64,000 bases of DNA from Roseinatronobacter alkalisoli (GCF_028745735.1 NZ_JAQZSM010000007.1:114812-178811), one strand, 5' to 3'; positions 30,804-41,253 are shown, counted from the stretch's first letter. Notes: generated by a model not told the origin, from the letters alone. A program made the numbers and translations.

Positions 30804-31469
30804 TCAGCCTTTCGGGGCCAGCAGGCGCAGGGCTGCGTGGATCAGGGCAGGGGTGTCAGATTCGGGGGCGGTGGCCTGCGCTTCGGCCACGGCGCGGGCG
30901 GCGTCACTTGGGGCATAGCCCAGATTGGCCAGTGCTGACATCGCATCTGCAGTGGCATTGGTTTGCTGCGCGATAACCGGTGCCTGTGGCAGCACTGCCG
31001 GATCTGCATCCGGCACAGCGCCCTGTGCGGCGCGGATGGTCGCAGGCGCGCTTTCAATCCCCATCAGGGCGGGGGCCTTGTCCTTCAGTTCATTGGCGAT
31101 GCGCAGCGCCAGTTTCGGCCCCACACCCGGCGCCTTGCGCAATGCGCTGCTGTCGCCAAGTGCGATGGCCCGCGCCACGCCTTCCGGTCCCAGCGCGCCC
31201 AGAATCGCCAGCGATGCTTTCGCCCCCACCCCCTGAACAGAGGTCAGCACGCGGTGCCATTCCTTTTCCAGCAATGTGGGGAAACCATAAAGTTGCAGCA
31301 AATCTTCGCGCACCACCAGATCAGTGTAAAGTGCGGCCACCTCTCCGCGTCCCGGCAGGCCCATCAGCGTGCGGTCCGACACATAAACGATATAGCCCAC
31401 GCCGCGCACATCCAGCAGCACATGATCCGGCCCGCGCATATCGATCACGCCTGTCAGTTTGCCGATCAT
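30804..31469 (-). CDS. ruvA: Holliday junction DNA-binding protein RuvA
   Basis: A 221-residue tetrameric Holliday-junction-binding protein. It begins [20 protein letters not shown] (OB-fold), contains two HhH motifs ([40 protein letters not shown]) and a C-terminal domain III ([20 protein letters not shown]) that contacts RuvB. ATG 31469 overlaps the ruvC stop by 4 bp. Confidence 0.97.
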   Translation of the reverse strand: MIGKLTGVIDMRGPDHVLLDVRGVGYIVYVSDRTLMGLPGRGEVAALYTDLVVREDLLQLYGFPTLLEKEWHRVLTSVQGVGAKASLAILGALGPEGVARAIALGDSSALRKAPGVGPKLALRIANELKDKAPALMGIESAPATIRAAQGAVPDADPAVLPQAPVIAQQTNATADAMSALANLGYAPSDAARAVAEAQATAPESDTPALIHAALRLLAPKG

Positions 31470-31972
31470 CGCGCACCGCCCCCCGCGATTGCAAGCTGAC
31501 GGGCCGACTGGCAATGAAACGCATGGCAGATGGCAATGGCCAGCGCGTCGGCTGCATCCGGCCCTTCGATCTGCACACCCGGAAGCTGCATCCGCACCAT
31601 ATGATCCACCTGTTCCTTCGCGGCCTTGCCCACACCGACCACGGCCTTCTTGACGGCATTGGGCGCGTATTCGCCCACTTCCAGTCCGGCCTGCGCGGGC
31701 ACCAGCAACGCAATACCGCGCGCGCTGCCCAGTTTCAAAGTGGCAACCGCATCCTTGTTCACGAATGTCTGTTCAACGGCGGCAGTGTCGGGGGCAAAGC
31801 GCGCGACAACCGCACTCAGCCCGGTATGCAGGGCCAGCAGCCTTGCGGCCAGCGTGCCCTTGGGGTCCGAATGGCAGATGCCGTTGCCGACATGGCGCAT
31901 CCGCACGCCATCCACATCTATCACCCCCCAGCCAAGATTGCGCAAGCCTGGGTCAATGCCGATCACGCGCAT
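31466..31972 (-). CDS. ruvC: Crossover junction endodeoxyribonuclease RuvC
   Basis: Holliday junction resolvase of 168 residues. The four acidic catalytic residues D7 (IGIDPGL), E67 (AVEQTF), D139 and D142 ([11 protein letters not shown]) sit at the positions known for RuvC. First gene of the ruvCAB operon. Confidence 0.98.
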   Translation of the reverse strand: MRVIGIDPGLRNLGWGVIDVDGVRMRHVGNGICHSDPKGTLAARLLALHTGLSAVVARFAPDTAAVEQTFVNKDAVATLKLGSARGIALLVPAQAGLEVGEYAPNAVKKAVVGVGKAAKEQVDHMVRMQLPGVQIEGPDAADALAIAICHAFHCQSARQLAIAGGGAR

Positions 31973-32203
31973 GGCTGTATCTCTCCGGGATGGTAAGGGC
32001 CTGTATTTTCACAAGCACTAGCACGAAGCAAGAACATCTGCCAAGCCTTTCGGTGAATTCGTCACCAAAACATGCGCAGCCATGCAGCCAGAACATAGGG
32101 GGATTGCGATTTCGCGTAGTTGTTCTGCCCATGAAACCGGCATATTTGAGAGAGGTCCGCACAAAGAGGCGGCATTTTGTAAACATTCTGACCGGAGACG
32201 AAC

Positions 32204-32413
32204 ATGTCTTTCTATGCCCAAAGCCGTCCACATGCAGACCGCATGTTCAGCGGTTTCCAGACCCTGACATTCGGTGCATTCTTTGCTGGCCTGCGCAGCT
32301 GGAACGATGCGCGCGTGACGCGCCGTGAACTGAATGCACTGACCGACCGGGAACTTCAAGATATCGGCCTGATCCGCGCAGATATCGAACAAGTTGCCCT
32401 GAAGGGACGCTGA
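32204..32413 (+). CDS. DUF1127 domain protein
   Basis: A 69-residue protein whose C-terminal half is a DUF1127 domain (WNDARVTRRELNALTDRELQ, then DIGLIRADIEQVAL). These small proteins are common in alphaproteobacteria; some (e.g. CcaF1 of Rhodobacter sphaeroides) bind RNA and affect stress and phosphate/C metabolism, which is an analogy only. CCGGAG lies 8-9 nt before ATG 32204. A clear terminator follows at 32453-32483. Stands alone, divergent from ruvC. Confidence 0.9.
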   Translation: MSFYAQSRPHADRMFSGFQTLTFGAFFAGLRSWNDARVTRRELNALTDRELQDIGLIRADIEQVALKGR

Positions 32414-32452
32414 TGCGGGACGCAACAGCGCGCAACCCCAAAGTACGAAAGT

Positions 32453-32483
32453 AAAAGGCCCCGGACATCCGCCGGGGCCTTTT
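32453..32483 (+). terminator. Rho-independent terminator after DUF1127 gene
   Basis: AAAAGGCCCCGG (32453-32464) pairs with CCGGGGCCTTTT (32472-32483), a perfect 12-bp stem with a 7-nt loop ending in TTTT. Works in both directions by symmetry. Confidence 0.85.
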
Positions 32484-32569
32484 GCATTTCTGACTATGTT
32501 GCGTGAGCATGCTGGTCCGGAAGCCGGTTGAGGCATATCCTGTTCCGGTCTGTTGCGGTGGTTTTGCCA

Positions 32570-32741
32570 TGCACCACGCCCGGTGGGGTTCACTTCATGC
32601 AGGCAGCATGGCGCCGCCATTCAAGGCGTGAGGCGACGCCAGCCAAACCGGCAGGCCGCGGTACGGTTCACCTGTGACGCAGCGGCCTTGCAGCCTTTGT
32701 TCCGCACCTTTGGGAATTTTCCGTGCCCGGGTCCAACCCGA
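32570..32741 (-). repeat. Dispersed inverted-repeat element, copy 6 (diverged, part of right arm missing)
   Basis: Minus-orientation copy. The left arm region (GCAGGCCGCGGTACGG, then GCGGCCTTGCAGCCTTTGTT) is recognisable, and the core reads as reverse complement of GCATGAAGTGAAC near 32587-32599. The right arm lacks the GGTCTGCCGG part present in other copies. Between DUF1127 and polA (convergent). Confidence 0.65.
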
Positions 32742-32753
32742 CCCGGTGACGCG

Positions 32754-35573
32754 CTAATGCGCCTGCGCCCAGTTGTCGCCGATACCGGCATCCACGACAA
32801 GCGGCACATCAAGCCTGACCAAAGGTTCTGCGGCAGCTTCCATCACAGCGCGGACGCGATTGATCGTTTCATCCACAGAATCTTCGGGCACTTCGAAGAC
32901 CAGTTCGTCATGCACCTGCATCAGCATCCGTGCGGGCAGACCGGCCAGTGCATCGGGCAGGCGTACCATGGCGCGGCGGATAATATCGGCGGCGGTGCCC
33001 TGTATTGGTGCGTTGATGGCGGCGCGTTTGGCAAAGCCCGCCCCCGGCCCCTTGGTGTTGATTTCCGGTGTATGGATACGCCGCCCGAACAGGGTTTCCA
33101 CGCGGCCATGTTTCTTTGCGAATTCCACAGTATCATCCATATAGGCGCGGATACCGGGAAAGCGCTGGAAATAGGTGTCGATAAAGGCCTGCGCCTGCGC
33201 GCGCGGAATGCGCAGGTTACGCGCAAGCCCAAAGCCGGAAATGCCATAGATCACACCGAAATTGATGGCTTTTGCCTGACGGCGTACATCCGGTGTCATC
33301 TGATCAAGCGGCACGCCGAACATTTCCGATGCGGTCATGGCGTGAATGTCATGGCCGTCGCGGAAGGCGGATTTCAGGCTGTCGATCCCGGCGATATGGG
33401 CAAGGATGCGCAACTCGATCTGGCTGTAATCCAGCGCGACCAGCTTATTGCCCTGATCCGCGACGAAAGCCGTGCGGATGCGCCGCCCTTCTTCGGAACG
33501 GATGGGGATATTCTGCAGGTTCGGATCGGTCGAGGCCAGACGCCCTGTCACCGCACCAGTGATAACATAGGACGTGTGCACGCGGCCCGTATCAGGGTGG
33601 ATATGGTCCTGAAGGGCGTCGGTATAGGTGGATTTCAGTTTCGACAATTGCCGCCAGTCCAGCACGCGGGCGGGCAGGTCATGCCCCTCTGCGGCCAGGT
33701 CTTCCAGCACGTCGGCGCCGGTGGCATAGGCGCCGGTCTTGCCTTTTTTACCGCCTTGCAGGGACATTTTGTCGAACAGGATTTCGCCCAGTTGCTTGGG
33801 GCTGCCTACATTGAAACTTTCGCCCGCAAGTTCGTGGATTTCCGATTCAAGCGCGGCCATTTTCTGGGCGAAGGCGTTGGACATGCGCGACAGCACATCG
33901 CGGTCCACCTTGACGCCGTGGCGTTCCATCTGCGCCAGAACCGGGACCAGCGGGCGGTCCAGTGTTTCATAGACGCGGGTGACCTGCGCGGCATGCAGGC
34001 GGGGTTTGAACATCTGCCACAGGCGCAGTGTGATGTCGGCATCTTCGGCGGCATAGCGGGTGGCGTCGTCAATGCCCACCATGTCGAAAGTGATGGCGGA
34101 TTTGCCCGACCCCAGCAGCGATTTTATCGGGATCGGCTGATGGTTCAGGTAGCGGTCGGACAACTGGTCCATACCGTGCCCGTGCAGACCGCCATGCAGC
34201 GCATAGGACAGCAGCATCGTGTCATCAATCGGGGTTACGGTCACGCCAAGATTTGCAAATATCTTGGCGTCATATTTCATGTTCTGGCCGATTTTCAGGA
34301 TGGCGGGATCTTCCAGAACGGGCTGGAGGGCGCGCAATGCCTGTTCCAGCGGAATCTGGCCGTCCAGCAGGGCGCTGGCCCCGAACAGATCATCCCCGCC
34401 TGCGCGGTGTGCAAGCGGGATATAGGCGGCATGGCCCGCGTCCACGCATAGTGAAATGCCCACCAGTTCCGCGCGCATTTCATCAAGGGATGTGGTTTCG
34501 GTATCAACCGCGACATAGCCGCGTTCGCGGATGCGGTCGATCCAGATATTCAGCGTGTCCAGATCACGGACGCAATCATATTGCGCGGCGCTGAATTCCG
34601 GCATGTCGGGGGTGCTGTCCTGCGACGGGGCCGTTGCGGGGGCAGGGTCGGGCAGGGCGGGCGCTTCTGTGCCGAACCTGTCGGCCACGCGGCGTGTCAG
34701 GGTGCGGAATTCCATCTGGTTCAGGAAATCCACAAGCGCGGTCGGGTCGGGGTCGCGCACTTCCAGATCGTTCAGGGTGAAATCCAGAGGGGTGTTTTCA
34801 TCCAGCAACACCAGTCTGCGCGACATGCGAATCTGGTCTGCATGGTCAATCAGGGTCTGGCGGCGTTTGGGTTGTTTGATTTCCTCTGCGCGGGCCAGCA
34901 AGCTGTCGAGATCACCATATTCGTTGATCAGCAGCGCGGCCGTTTTCACGCCAATACCGGGTGCGCCGGGAATATTATCGACCGAATCCCCCGCCAATGC
35001 CTGCACATCCACCACGCGGTCAGGGGCGACGCCGAATTTTTCGATCACTTCATCAATGCCGATGCGCTTGTTTTTCATCGCGTCCAGCATTTCGACACCG
35101 CCACCGACAAGCTGCATCAGATCCTTGTCTGATGAAATGATGGTCACCCGCCCGCCCGCTTCACGCGCCTGACGGGCAAGCGTGGCGATGATGTCATCTG
35201 CTTCATAATCCTGCACTTCGATACAGGACAGGTTGAAGGCGCGGGTTGCGTCGCGGGTCAGCGGGAATTGCGGGCGCAGGTCTTCGGGCAGTTCCGGCCG
35301 GTTGGCCTTGTAAAGGTCATAGATGTCATTGCGGAAGGTTTTCGACGAATAGTCGAAAATGACCGCCGCATGGGTGGGTGCATCGCTGCTGTTGCCGTTC
35401 TCGCCCAGATAGCGCCACAGCATGTTGCAAAACCCCGCCACAGCCCCGACAGGCAACCCGTCGGATTTGCGCGTCAGCGGTGGCAGCGCATGATAGGCGC
35501 GGAAAATATAGGCCGATCCGTCGATCAGATGCAGATGGCAGCCTTTGCCAAAGCCCGTTTCGCTGTCGCTCAT
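32754..35573 (-). CDS. polA: DNA polymerase I
   Basis: A 939-residue repair/replication polymerase with three domains: an N-terminal 5'-3' exonuclease (HLIDGSAYIFRAYHALPPLT; CIEVQDYEADDIIATLARQA), a 3'-5' exonuclease with intact acidic residues D357 and E359 in VDTETTSLDEM, and a C-terminal polymerase with motif A DYSQIELRILAHIAG and motif C QVHDELVFEV. Proofreading residues are therefore kept. GGAGG supports ATG 35573. A 65-residue zinc-finger gene lies 35 bp upstream on the same strand. Confidence 0.98.
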   Translation of the reverse strand: MSDSETGFGKGCHLHLIDGSAYIFRAYHALPPLTRKSDGLPVGAVAGFCNMLWRYLGENGNSSDAPTHAAVIFDYSSKTFRNDIYDLYKANRPELPEDLRPQFPLTRDATRAFNLSCIEVQDYEADDIIATLARQAREAGGRVTIISSDKDLMQLVGGGVEMLDAMKNKRIGIDEVIEKFGVAPDRVVDVQALAGDSVDNIPGAPGIGVKTAALLINEYGDLDSLLARAEEIKQPKRRQTLIDHADQIRMSRRLVLLDENTPLDFTLNDLEVRDPDPTALVDFLNQMEFRTLTRRVADRFGTEAPALPDPAPATAPSQDSTPDMPEFSAAQYDCVRDLDTLNIWIDRIRERGYVAVDTETTSLDEMRAELVGISLCVDAGHAAYIPLAHRAGGDDLFGASALLDGQIPLEQALRALQPVLEDPAILKIGQNMKYDAKIFANLGVTVTPIDDTMLLSYALHGGLHGHGMDQLSDRYLNHQPIPIKSLLGSGKSAITFDMVGIDDATRYAAEDADITLRLWQMFKPRLHAAQVTRVYETLDRPLVPVLAQMERHGVKVDRDVLSRMSNAFAQKMAALESEIHELAGESFNVGSPKQLGEILFDKMSLQGGKKGKTGAYATGADVLEDLAAEGHDLPARVLDWRQLSKLKSTYTDALQDHIHPDTGRVHTSYVITGAVTGRLASTDPNLQNIPIRSEEGRRIRTAFVADQGNKLVALDYSQIELRILAHIAGIDSLKSAFRDGHDIHAMTASEMFGVPLDQMTPDVRRQAKAINFGVIYGISGFGLARNLRIPRAQAQAFIDTYFQRFPGIRAYMDDTVEFAKKHGRVETLFGRRIHTPEINTKGPGAGFAKRAAINAPIQGTAADIIRRAMVRLPDALAGLPARMLMQVHDELVFEVPEDSVDETINRVRAVMEAAAEPLVRLDVPLVVDAGIGDNWAQAH

Positions 35574-35608
35574 GGCTGGCCCTCCGTTCTCTGGTCTCGT
35601 CTGCGTGT

Positions 35609-35806
35609 TCAGGACGCCTGATCGCCCGCAAAATCGCGGTGGATGAAGCGTTTATCGCAATAGGGGCATTCGACCACGCCGGTATCATGTGACAGCGACA
35701 GCCACACACGCGGGTGCCCCAATGCACCTTCGCCACCATCGCAGCAGACGCGCATACTGCTGACAATTTCGGTTTCAGGGGCATCGTGGGGCAGGGTGGA
35801 CTTCAT
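35609..35806 (-). CDS. Zinc-finger (CHCC) protein, NDUFS6-like
   Basis: A 65-residue protein of the zf-CHCC family, with candidate zinc ligands C21/C22, H31, C47 and C50 ([35 protein letters not shown]). The family is homologous to the mitochondrial complex I subunit NDUFS6 and in alphaproteobacteria is a small soluble protein of no firmly known role. An AAGGTC site supports ATG 35806; upstream in-frame codons are not conserved-looking. 35 bp upstream of polA on the same strand, so possibly cotranscribed. Confidence 0.85.
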   Translation of the reverse strand: MKSTLPHDAPETEIVSSMRVCCDGGEGALGHPRVWLSLSHDTGVVECPYCDKRFIHRDFAGDQAS

Positions 35807-35884
35807 CTTGGTGACCTTCTTGCTATCTGTGCGGGAACATACTTGATCCTGTCGCGCAGGCAAGGGGCGTTCGGGCGGTTCGGG

Positions 35885-36352
35885 TCAGGCAGGTGGCGGG
35901 CCGAAGCGGTTTTCTTCGGCGTCGCCCTTCAGGATGCCCAGTTCCACCAGCGCCCAGATGCTGACCACCAGCGAGATGAACCCAAGCGTCATGGCAATAG
36001 TACCCGGCATCATCGCCCCGTTCATGCCCATCCCGCCCATTTCCGGCGCGGCGCGATACCCGATGCGGAATGTGTCGATGATGGAAAACAGGATGCTGGG
36101 GCCAAAGAAGATGACCAGCCGTGGCATGGCCGGTGTGCCGCGATCCGCCAGCCGTTTGGTGGCCAGTGCCGCTGAAGCATAAAGCACCGCGAATGTGAGC
36201 AGCAATGTCAGAAGGCGCGCGATAATGCCGTCGCCGAACAGAAGGCCCACGACGATTGCAAAAATAATGCTGAAGACAATCAGCACCACCGCACCCAGCC
36301 ACCATTTCCCGCGCCCGATACGTCCTTCAAATGATGTCAGCAATTCCTGCAT
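35885..36352 (-). CDS. DUF805 membrane protein
   Basis: A 155-residue integral membrane protein of the DUF805 family with three or four hydrophobic segments (WLGAVVLIVFSIIFAIVVGL; LLTLLLTFAVLYASAALA; GFISLVVSIWALVELGIL) and the characteristic start with FEGRIGRGKWW. An AAAGGGA site supports ATG 36352 over the ATG 5 codons upstream. Function unknown; DUF805 proteins are often found beside phage or stress genes, which is not the case here. Divergent from the ABC ATPase gene, 138 bp apart. Confidence 0.88.
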   Translation of the reverse strand: MQELLTSFEGRIGRGKWWLGAVVLIVFSIIFAIVVGLLFGDGIIARLLTLLLTFAVLYASAALATKRLADRGTPAMPRLVIFFGPSILFSIIDTFRIGYRAAPEMGGMGMNGAMMPGTIAMTLGFISLVVSIWALVELGILKGDAEENRFGPPPA

Positions 36353-36490
36353 GGTAATCCCTTTCATGCTGATAGATTGCGCACAGCCTATGAGTGCGCG
36401 GCCCGCGCGTCAAGAAAACTGCGCTGCCTTTCAATCCGCGCCGATATGCTTATGTTCACCGCTAACACAGTACGAGGACGGGCGAAGGTC

Positions 36491-37411
36491 ATGACTGACA
36501 ATGCAATTGAAATCACCAATCTGAGCAAGACCTATGCTGATGGCAAGACAGCGTTGAACAGCGTTGATCTGGCAATTCCGGCAGGCAGTATATTCGGGTT
36601 GCTTGGTCCCAATGGTGCCGGTAAATCCACCATGATCAACATTCTGGCAGGGCTGGTGAATAAAACTTCCGGACAGGTGCGGATATGGGGGTTCGATCAG
36701 GATGTGAATCCGCGCCAGTCGCGCGCGGCCATCGGGGTCATGCCGCAGGAACTGAATATCGACCCGTTCTTCACCCCGCGCGCGGCGCTTGATGTGCAGG
36801 CGGGGCTTTATGGCGTGCCGAAATCCGCGCGCCGCACAGATGAAATACTGGAACTGATCGGACTATCCGACAAGGCAGAAGCCTATGCGCGCACCCTGTC
36901 AGGCGGCATGCGGCGGCGGCTGTTGCTGGGCAAGGCGCTGGTGCATCATCCCCAAGTGCTGGTGCTGGATGAACCCACAGCGGGGGTGGATATCGAATTG
37001 CGTCAGATGTTATGGACCAATGTGCGCAAGCTGAATGAGCAGGGCATGACAATCATTCTGACCACCCATTATCTGGAAGAAGCCGAGGCAATGTGCGACG
37101 AAATCGCCATCATCAACCATGGCGAGGTGGTGGTGCGCGACCGCACATCCGCGCTGTTGGGGCGGCTGGACGCCAAGACGCTGGTGCTGCGGCTGGAAAA
37201 TCCTGTGCCTGCGCTGGTGCTGCCCGGGAATGTCACGCAGGAACAGCGCCGCGACGGGCAGATCGCACTGACCTATCGGCGTTCACAGGTCAGTGCGGGG
37301 CAATTGCTGGCGGCGGTCGCGCAATCGGGCGGTGTGGTGACGGATGTGACCAGCGAAGAACCCGATCTGGAAGATGTCTTCCTGTCCCTGACCAGCGGCA
37401 AGGCGGCGTGA
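36491..37411 (+). CDS. ABC transporter ATP-binding protein, orphan
   Basis: A 306-residue ATPase of the ABC-2/CcmA type. Walker A GPNGAGKST is at 39-47, the signature is LSGGMRRRLLLGKALVHHPQ and Walker B is VLVLDEPTAGVDIE; a C-terminal extension of about 80 residues follows, as in NodI/CcmA/YadG exporters. GAAGG lies just before ATG 36491. No ABC-2 permease is adjacent: the stop codon at 37409-37411 is followed within 2 bp by repeat copy 7. Export of a lipid, polysaccharide or drug is the usual role. Confidence 0.92.
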   Translation: MTDNAIEITNLSKTYADGKTALNSVDLAIPAGSIFGLLGPNGAGKSTMINILAGLVNKTSGQVRIWGFDQDVNPRQSRAAIGVMPQELNIDPFFTPRAALDVQAGLYGVPKSARRTDEILELIGLSDKAEAYARTLSGGMRRRLLLGKALVHHPQVLVLDEPTAGVDIELRQMLWTNVRKLNEQGMTIILTTHYLEEAEAMCDEIAIINHGEVVVRDRTSALLGRLDAKTLVLRLENPVPALVLPGNVTQEQRRDGQIALTYRRSQVSAGQLLAAVAQSGGVVTDVTSEEPDLEDVFLSLTSGKAA

Positions 37412-37412
37412 T

Positions 37413-37643
37413 ACGGGCGTCGGAATCTTTCAGGCGCGGAGCAAAGGGCGAAGCCCGCCGCGCCATCGGCGGGCCGTTCCGCGGCCTGCCGATACCGCCA
37501 GCGTCAAGGCAAGCCTCGGACGCAGGAATATTAAGCAAGCATAAAGTGAACCCCTCCAACGTGGGACCGGCAGACCCCGGCCCGCCGATAGCGCAGGCTT
37601 CGTGAATGCGTATTAACCGTTTCACGCCGCACTCAACCAGCCT
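37413..37643 (+). repeat. Dispersed inverted-repeat element, copy 7
   Basis: Complete copy beginning 2 bp after the stop of the ABC ATPase. The left arm holds CATCGGCGGGCC (about 37463-37474) and the right arm GGCCCGCCGATAGCG (about 37579-37593). The core GCATAAAGTGAACCCC is near 37539. Outer flanks resembling TGAAACGGGCGTTGG occur at both ends, so the inverted repeat extends well beyond the GC-rich arms. Convergent with the CorC/HlyC gene. Confidence 0.82.
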
Positions 37644-37670
37644 TGTGGTGCCATCTGGCGCGATCACGCG

Positions 37671-39002
37671 CTAGTCGTCCTGATCTGCGTCTTCGGTCGT
37701 GTTCAGCAGGCTCAGCCGCGTGATCCGGTTGCCTTCACGTTCAAGAATCCTGATCCGGCAACCATGAAAGAAGAAGGACTGGCCCGCTTCGGGGATGGTC
37801 TGCGCTTCGTGGATGACAAGTCCCGCAATGGTGACGGCTTCTTCGTCGGGCAGTGTCCAGTCGGTGGCGCGGTTCAGGTCGCGGATGGTCATCGCCCCAT
37901 CGACCAGCACTTCGCCATTGGGATTGCGTTCTATCTCCGGGGCGTGGGTGGTGTCGTATTCGTCTTCAATCTCGCCCACGATTTCTTCAAGGATATCTTC
38001 CAGCGTGATCAGCCCGCGCAGCGCACCATATTCATCGACCACCAGCGCGAAATGCCGCCGCAGCCGCAGGAATTCCTGCATCTGTTCGTCCAGCGGGGTG
38101 GTTTCAGGCACGAAATAGGGCGCGCGGATCAGGCCGGAAATGTCCAGCCGCGCAATTGCGCCATAATCCCCGCCCGCGTCAGAAACCTGCCGGTGCATGT
38201 CGCGCACCAGATCACGGGCATACAGGATGCCGACAATATTTTCCGGGTCATCGCGGTAAACCGGCAAACGCGAATGCGCCGAATTGATGGATGTCGCAAT
38301 CAGGTCTTCTACCGGGTCATCGGCATTCACGGTTTCGATCTGGCTGCGGTGGCGCATGATTTCCTCGACCGTGCGTTCCGACAGGTCCAGCGCGCCCAGC
38401 AACCGGTCGCGATGTTCCTTTTCGACCGAACCGCTGGAATGGCCCAAAGCCAGCGTGCCTGCGATTTCTTCATGCACCGACAGGATATTGCTGTCCGGGT
38501 CGATGGTCAGACCGAACACCGCCAATATGCGCCGCACCACGAAACGGACCACCGCCACAACAGGCGAAAATACCGCCACCACCCATTTCAGCGCGGGCGA
38601 TATGCGGATTGCAGCGGTTTCAGGGCTGGAAATGGCATAGGTCTTTGGCAGTACTTCGGCAAAGATCAGCACCAGCAGGGTCATGATCAGCGTGGCCAGT
38701 GCAACACCGCTGTCGCCGAAAACCCGCGTGAACAGCGCGGTTGCAAGGGACGCGGCAAGAATATTGACCAGATTATTGCCCAACAGCACCGCGCCGATCA
38801 GGCGCTCGCTGTCTTCGGTCAGTTCGAGGGCGCGTTTCGCGCCGACTGACCCTTTATCCGCCTGTGCCTTCAGCTTTCCGCGGCTGGACGCGGTCAGCGC
38901 GGTTTCCGACCCGGAAAACAGCCCGGAAATGACCAGTAGCAGAAGAATGGAACCGACACTGAACCAGAATGCAGTGTCAAGGTGACTGGCGAAATCGCCC
39001 AT
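37671..39002 (-). CDS. CNNM/HlyC-CorC family transporter
   Basis: A 443-residue protein. The DUF21 membrane domain covers residues about 10-190 (SGSETALTASSRGKLKAQAD; IGAVLLGNNLVNILAASLAT), then come two CBS domains (about 200-330; SAHSRLPVYRDDPENIVGIL; HFALVVDEYGALRGLITLED) and a CorC_HlyC domain (DGAMTIRDLNRATDW, GCRIRILEREGNRITRLSLL). The family is linked to Mg2+ or other divalent cation efflux; 'hemolysin' in older names is historical. GAGGA upstream of ATG 39002. Divergent from prfA. Confidence 0.92.
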   Translation of the reverse strand: MGDFASHLDTAFWFSVGSILLLLVISGLFSGSETALTASSRGKLKAQADKGSVGAKRALELTEDSERLIGAVLLGNNLVNILAASLATALFTRVFGDSGVALATLIMTLLVLIFAEVLPKTYAISSPETAAIRISPALKWVVAVFSPVVAVVRFVVRRILAVFGLTIDPDSNILSVHEEIAGTLALGHSSGSVEKEHRDRLLGALDLSERTVEEIMRHRSQIETVNADDPVEDLIATSINSAHSRLPVYRDDPENIVGILYARDLVRDMHRQVSDAGGDYGAIARLDISGLIRAPYFVPETTPLDEQMQEFLRLRRHFALVVDEYGALRGLITLEDILEEIVGEIEDEYDTTHAPEIERNPNGEVLVDGAMTIRDLNRATDWTLPDEEAVTIAGLVIHEAQTIPEAGQSFFFHGCRIRILEREGNRITRLSLLNTTEDADQDD

Positions 39003-39117
39003 ACGGAAAAAATCCTCATTTTTGATGGCCGGAGTTTATCGCCTTGGCAAAGGCAGGTCCAGTGCAAGGGCAGCAGGGGCTTGACCATTTCCGCCCGCCG
39101 CGCCACATGCTTACGCT

Positions 39118-40173
39118 ATGTTCCAATCCGATACGCTTGACCAGATCACCCGTCGCTTCGGCTTCCTGGAAGCCCGCCTTATGGAAGGCGTGGCATCGCA
39201 GGATATGGCGGCACTGTCGCGCGAATATGCCGAACTGAAGCCGGTTGTCGAACAGATCGCAGCCTATCAGCAGGCGCTTGCGGACCGCGAGGATGCGCTG
39301 GCCATGTGCGATGACCCCGAAATGCGCGCGCTGGCCCAGGAAGAACTGACCCGTCTGGAAACCGCGCTTCCCGCGCTGGAACAGGCATTGAAGCTGGCGC
39401 TTCTGCCCAAAGATGCCGCCGATGCCCGCCCCGCGCTGCTTGAACTGCGCCCCGGCACCGGCGGCGAGGAAGCAAGTCTTTTTGCCGCCGATCTGCTGCG
39501 CATGTATCAGCGCTATGCTGAAAACCGCGGCTGGCAGGTGCAGATGGTCAGCTACAGCGAAACTGAACTGGGTGGCCTGCGCGAAGCCGTGATGCGTATT
39601 GCAGGCGAAGGGGTTTTCGCGCGGATGAAATTCGAATCCGGTGTTCACCGCGTGCAGCGCGTGCCGGTCACCGAATCCGGCGGGCGAATCCACACATCCG
39701 CCGCAACCGTGGCCGTCCTGCCAGAGGCAGAGGAGGTCGATATCGACATTCCCGCGCAGGACATCCGCATTGATACGATGCGCGCATCCGGCGCGGGCGG
39801 GCAGCATGTGAACACGACCGATTCGGCCGTGCGCATTACCCATATTCCCACCGGCATTGTGGTGATGAGTTCCGAAAAATCCCAGCACCAGAACCGCGCG
39901 ATTGCAATGCAGGTTCTGCGCGCGAAACTGTTCGACATGGAACGTCAGCGCGCCGCCGATGACCGTGCCAGCGCGCGCAAGGCGCAGGTCGGGTCGGGTG
40001 ACCGGTCTGAGCGCATCCGGACCTATAATTTCCCGCAGGGACGGATGACGGACCACCGCATCAACCTGACGCTGTATAAGCTGGACCAGATCATGCAAGG
40101 GGATCTGGAAGAGGTGATCGACGCGCTGAGCACCGCCGATCAGGCCGCCCGTCTGGCCGAGATGGAGGCATGA
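39118..40173 (+). CDS. prfA: Peptide chain release factor 1
   Basis: Class I release factor that ends translation at UAG/UAA (351 residues). The catalytic GGQ is at 227-229 in [19 protein letters not shown]. The stop-codon-reading region PxT appears as the RVPVTES-flanked anticodon-mimicking loop. Start ATG 39118 has only a weak ribosome site. Overlaps prmC by 4 bp, the standard pairing of the factor with its methyltransferase. Confidence 0.97.
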   Translation: MFQSDTLDQITRRFGFLEARLMEGVASQDMAALSREYAELKPVVEQIAAYQQALADREDALAMCDDPEMRALAQEELTRLETALPALEQALKLALLPKDAADARPALLELRPGTGGEEASLFAADLLRMYQRYAENRGWQVQMVSYSETELGGLREAVMRIAGEGVFARMKFESGVHRVQRVPVTESGGRIHTSAATVAVLPEAEEVDIDIPAQDIRIDTMRASGAGGQHVNTTDSAVRITHIPTGIVVMSSEKSQHQNRAIAMQVLRAKLFDMERQRAADDRASARKAQVGSGDRSERIRTYNFPQGRMTDHRINLTLYKLDQIMQGDLEEVIDALSTADQAARLAEMEA

Positions 40174-41015
40174 GCACTGCCGCGCAAGCACTGGCCGCCG
40201 CTGTGGCACAGTTGCGTGCGGCAGGTATTGAGGGCGCGCCGCGCGATGCGCGCTGGCTGCTGGCCCATGTGCTGGGTATTGACGCCGCACGCCTGACCCT
40301 TGTGTTGCCCGACCCTATAAGTGATGCACAGGCCGCGCGGTTTTGCAGCGCAATCGAAGCCCGCGCCCGCCATCAGCCCGTGGCCCAGATTATCGGCTAC
40401 CGTGATTTCTGGGGGCGGCGGTTCCGTGTCACGCCTGATGTGCTGGATCCGCGCCCCGAAACCGAAACGCTGATTGACGCGGCGCTGGCGCGTGATTTCA
40501 GCAATGTGCTGGATCTTGGCACCGGATCGGGCGCGATTTTGCTGACGTTGCTGGCCGAACGGGCCGGGGCGCAGGGGGTGGGGGTGGATCTGTCGCCTGC
40601 CGCATTGCGGGTGGCGGCAGAAAATGCCCGCCAGCATGGGGTGCAGGACCGGGCGCAACTGCGGCATTCCGACTGGTTTTCCGGTGTGACCGGCCGCTTT
40701 GATCTGATCGTCTCGAACCCGCCCTATATTTCCGCGCCGGAACTGGACACATTGTCTGCCGAATTGCGCCAATGGGAACCGCGTATGGCGCTGGTGCCCG
40801 ATGCCGATGACGGCAGCGGACTTGCGGCTTATCGCCTGATTTGTGCGCAGGCCCCGGCCTTTTTGCGCCCTGGTGGTGGGCTGGTGGTGGAAATCGGTGT
40901 AACCCAGGGGCAGGATGTGCAGGAACTGTTCACGCGCGCCGGGTTTGAGGACATTGCCGTTCTGCGTGATCTGTCGGGCCATGACCGTGTTGTTCTGGGC
41001 CATATTCCGCAGTAG
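40170..41015 (+). CDS. prmC: Peptide chain release factor N5-glutamine methyltransferase
   Basis: SAM-dependent methyltransferase of 281 residues that modifies the Gln of the GGQ motif in RF1/RF2. SAM motif [18 protein letters not shown] and catalytic NPPY at 183-186 ([13 protein letters not shown]) are intact. Starts inside the prfA stop (ATGA). Confidence 0.96.
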   Translation: MSTAAQALAAAVAQLRAAGIEGAPRDARWLLAHVLGIDAARLTLVLPDPISDAQAARFCSAIEARARHQPVAQIIGYRDFWGRRFRVTPDVLDPRPETETLIDAALARDFSNVLDLGTGSGAILLTLLAERAGAQGVGVDLSPAALRVAAENARQHGVQDRAQLRHSDWFSGVTGRFDLIVSNPPYISAPELDTLSAELRQWEPRMALVPDADDGSGLAAYRLICAQAPAFLRPGGGLVVEIGVTQGQDVQELFTRAGFEDIAVLRDLSGHDRVVLGHIPQ

Positions 41016-41253
41016 CCGGGCATCCGGACCCCGTGGCTGTGTGTTTTTTGGCAATATCCTGCGGAATTTGACGATTTGCCGTATAAAACCCTTGTCATGA
41101 CAGCGTAGCCATGGCACACAACCGCCATTAGGTCGCGGTGCCAGACACGGCGCTGACCTTGGTTTCCCTTGCAACCTACCGGAAAACTCGCTTGCCGATT
41201 TGCTCCGCGACTGGTTCGCACGCCATGCCACATAGGGCCGGAATTTTTACAGT

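Noticed and set aside
32553..34451. 632-codon open frame antisense to polA
   Set aside because: Shadow of polA, with all polA motifs intact on the other strand.
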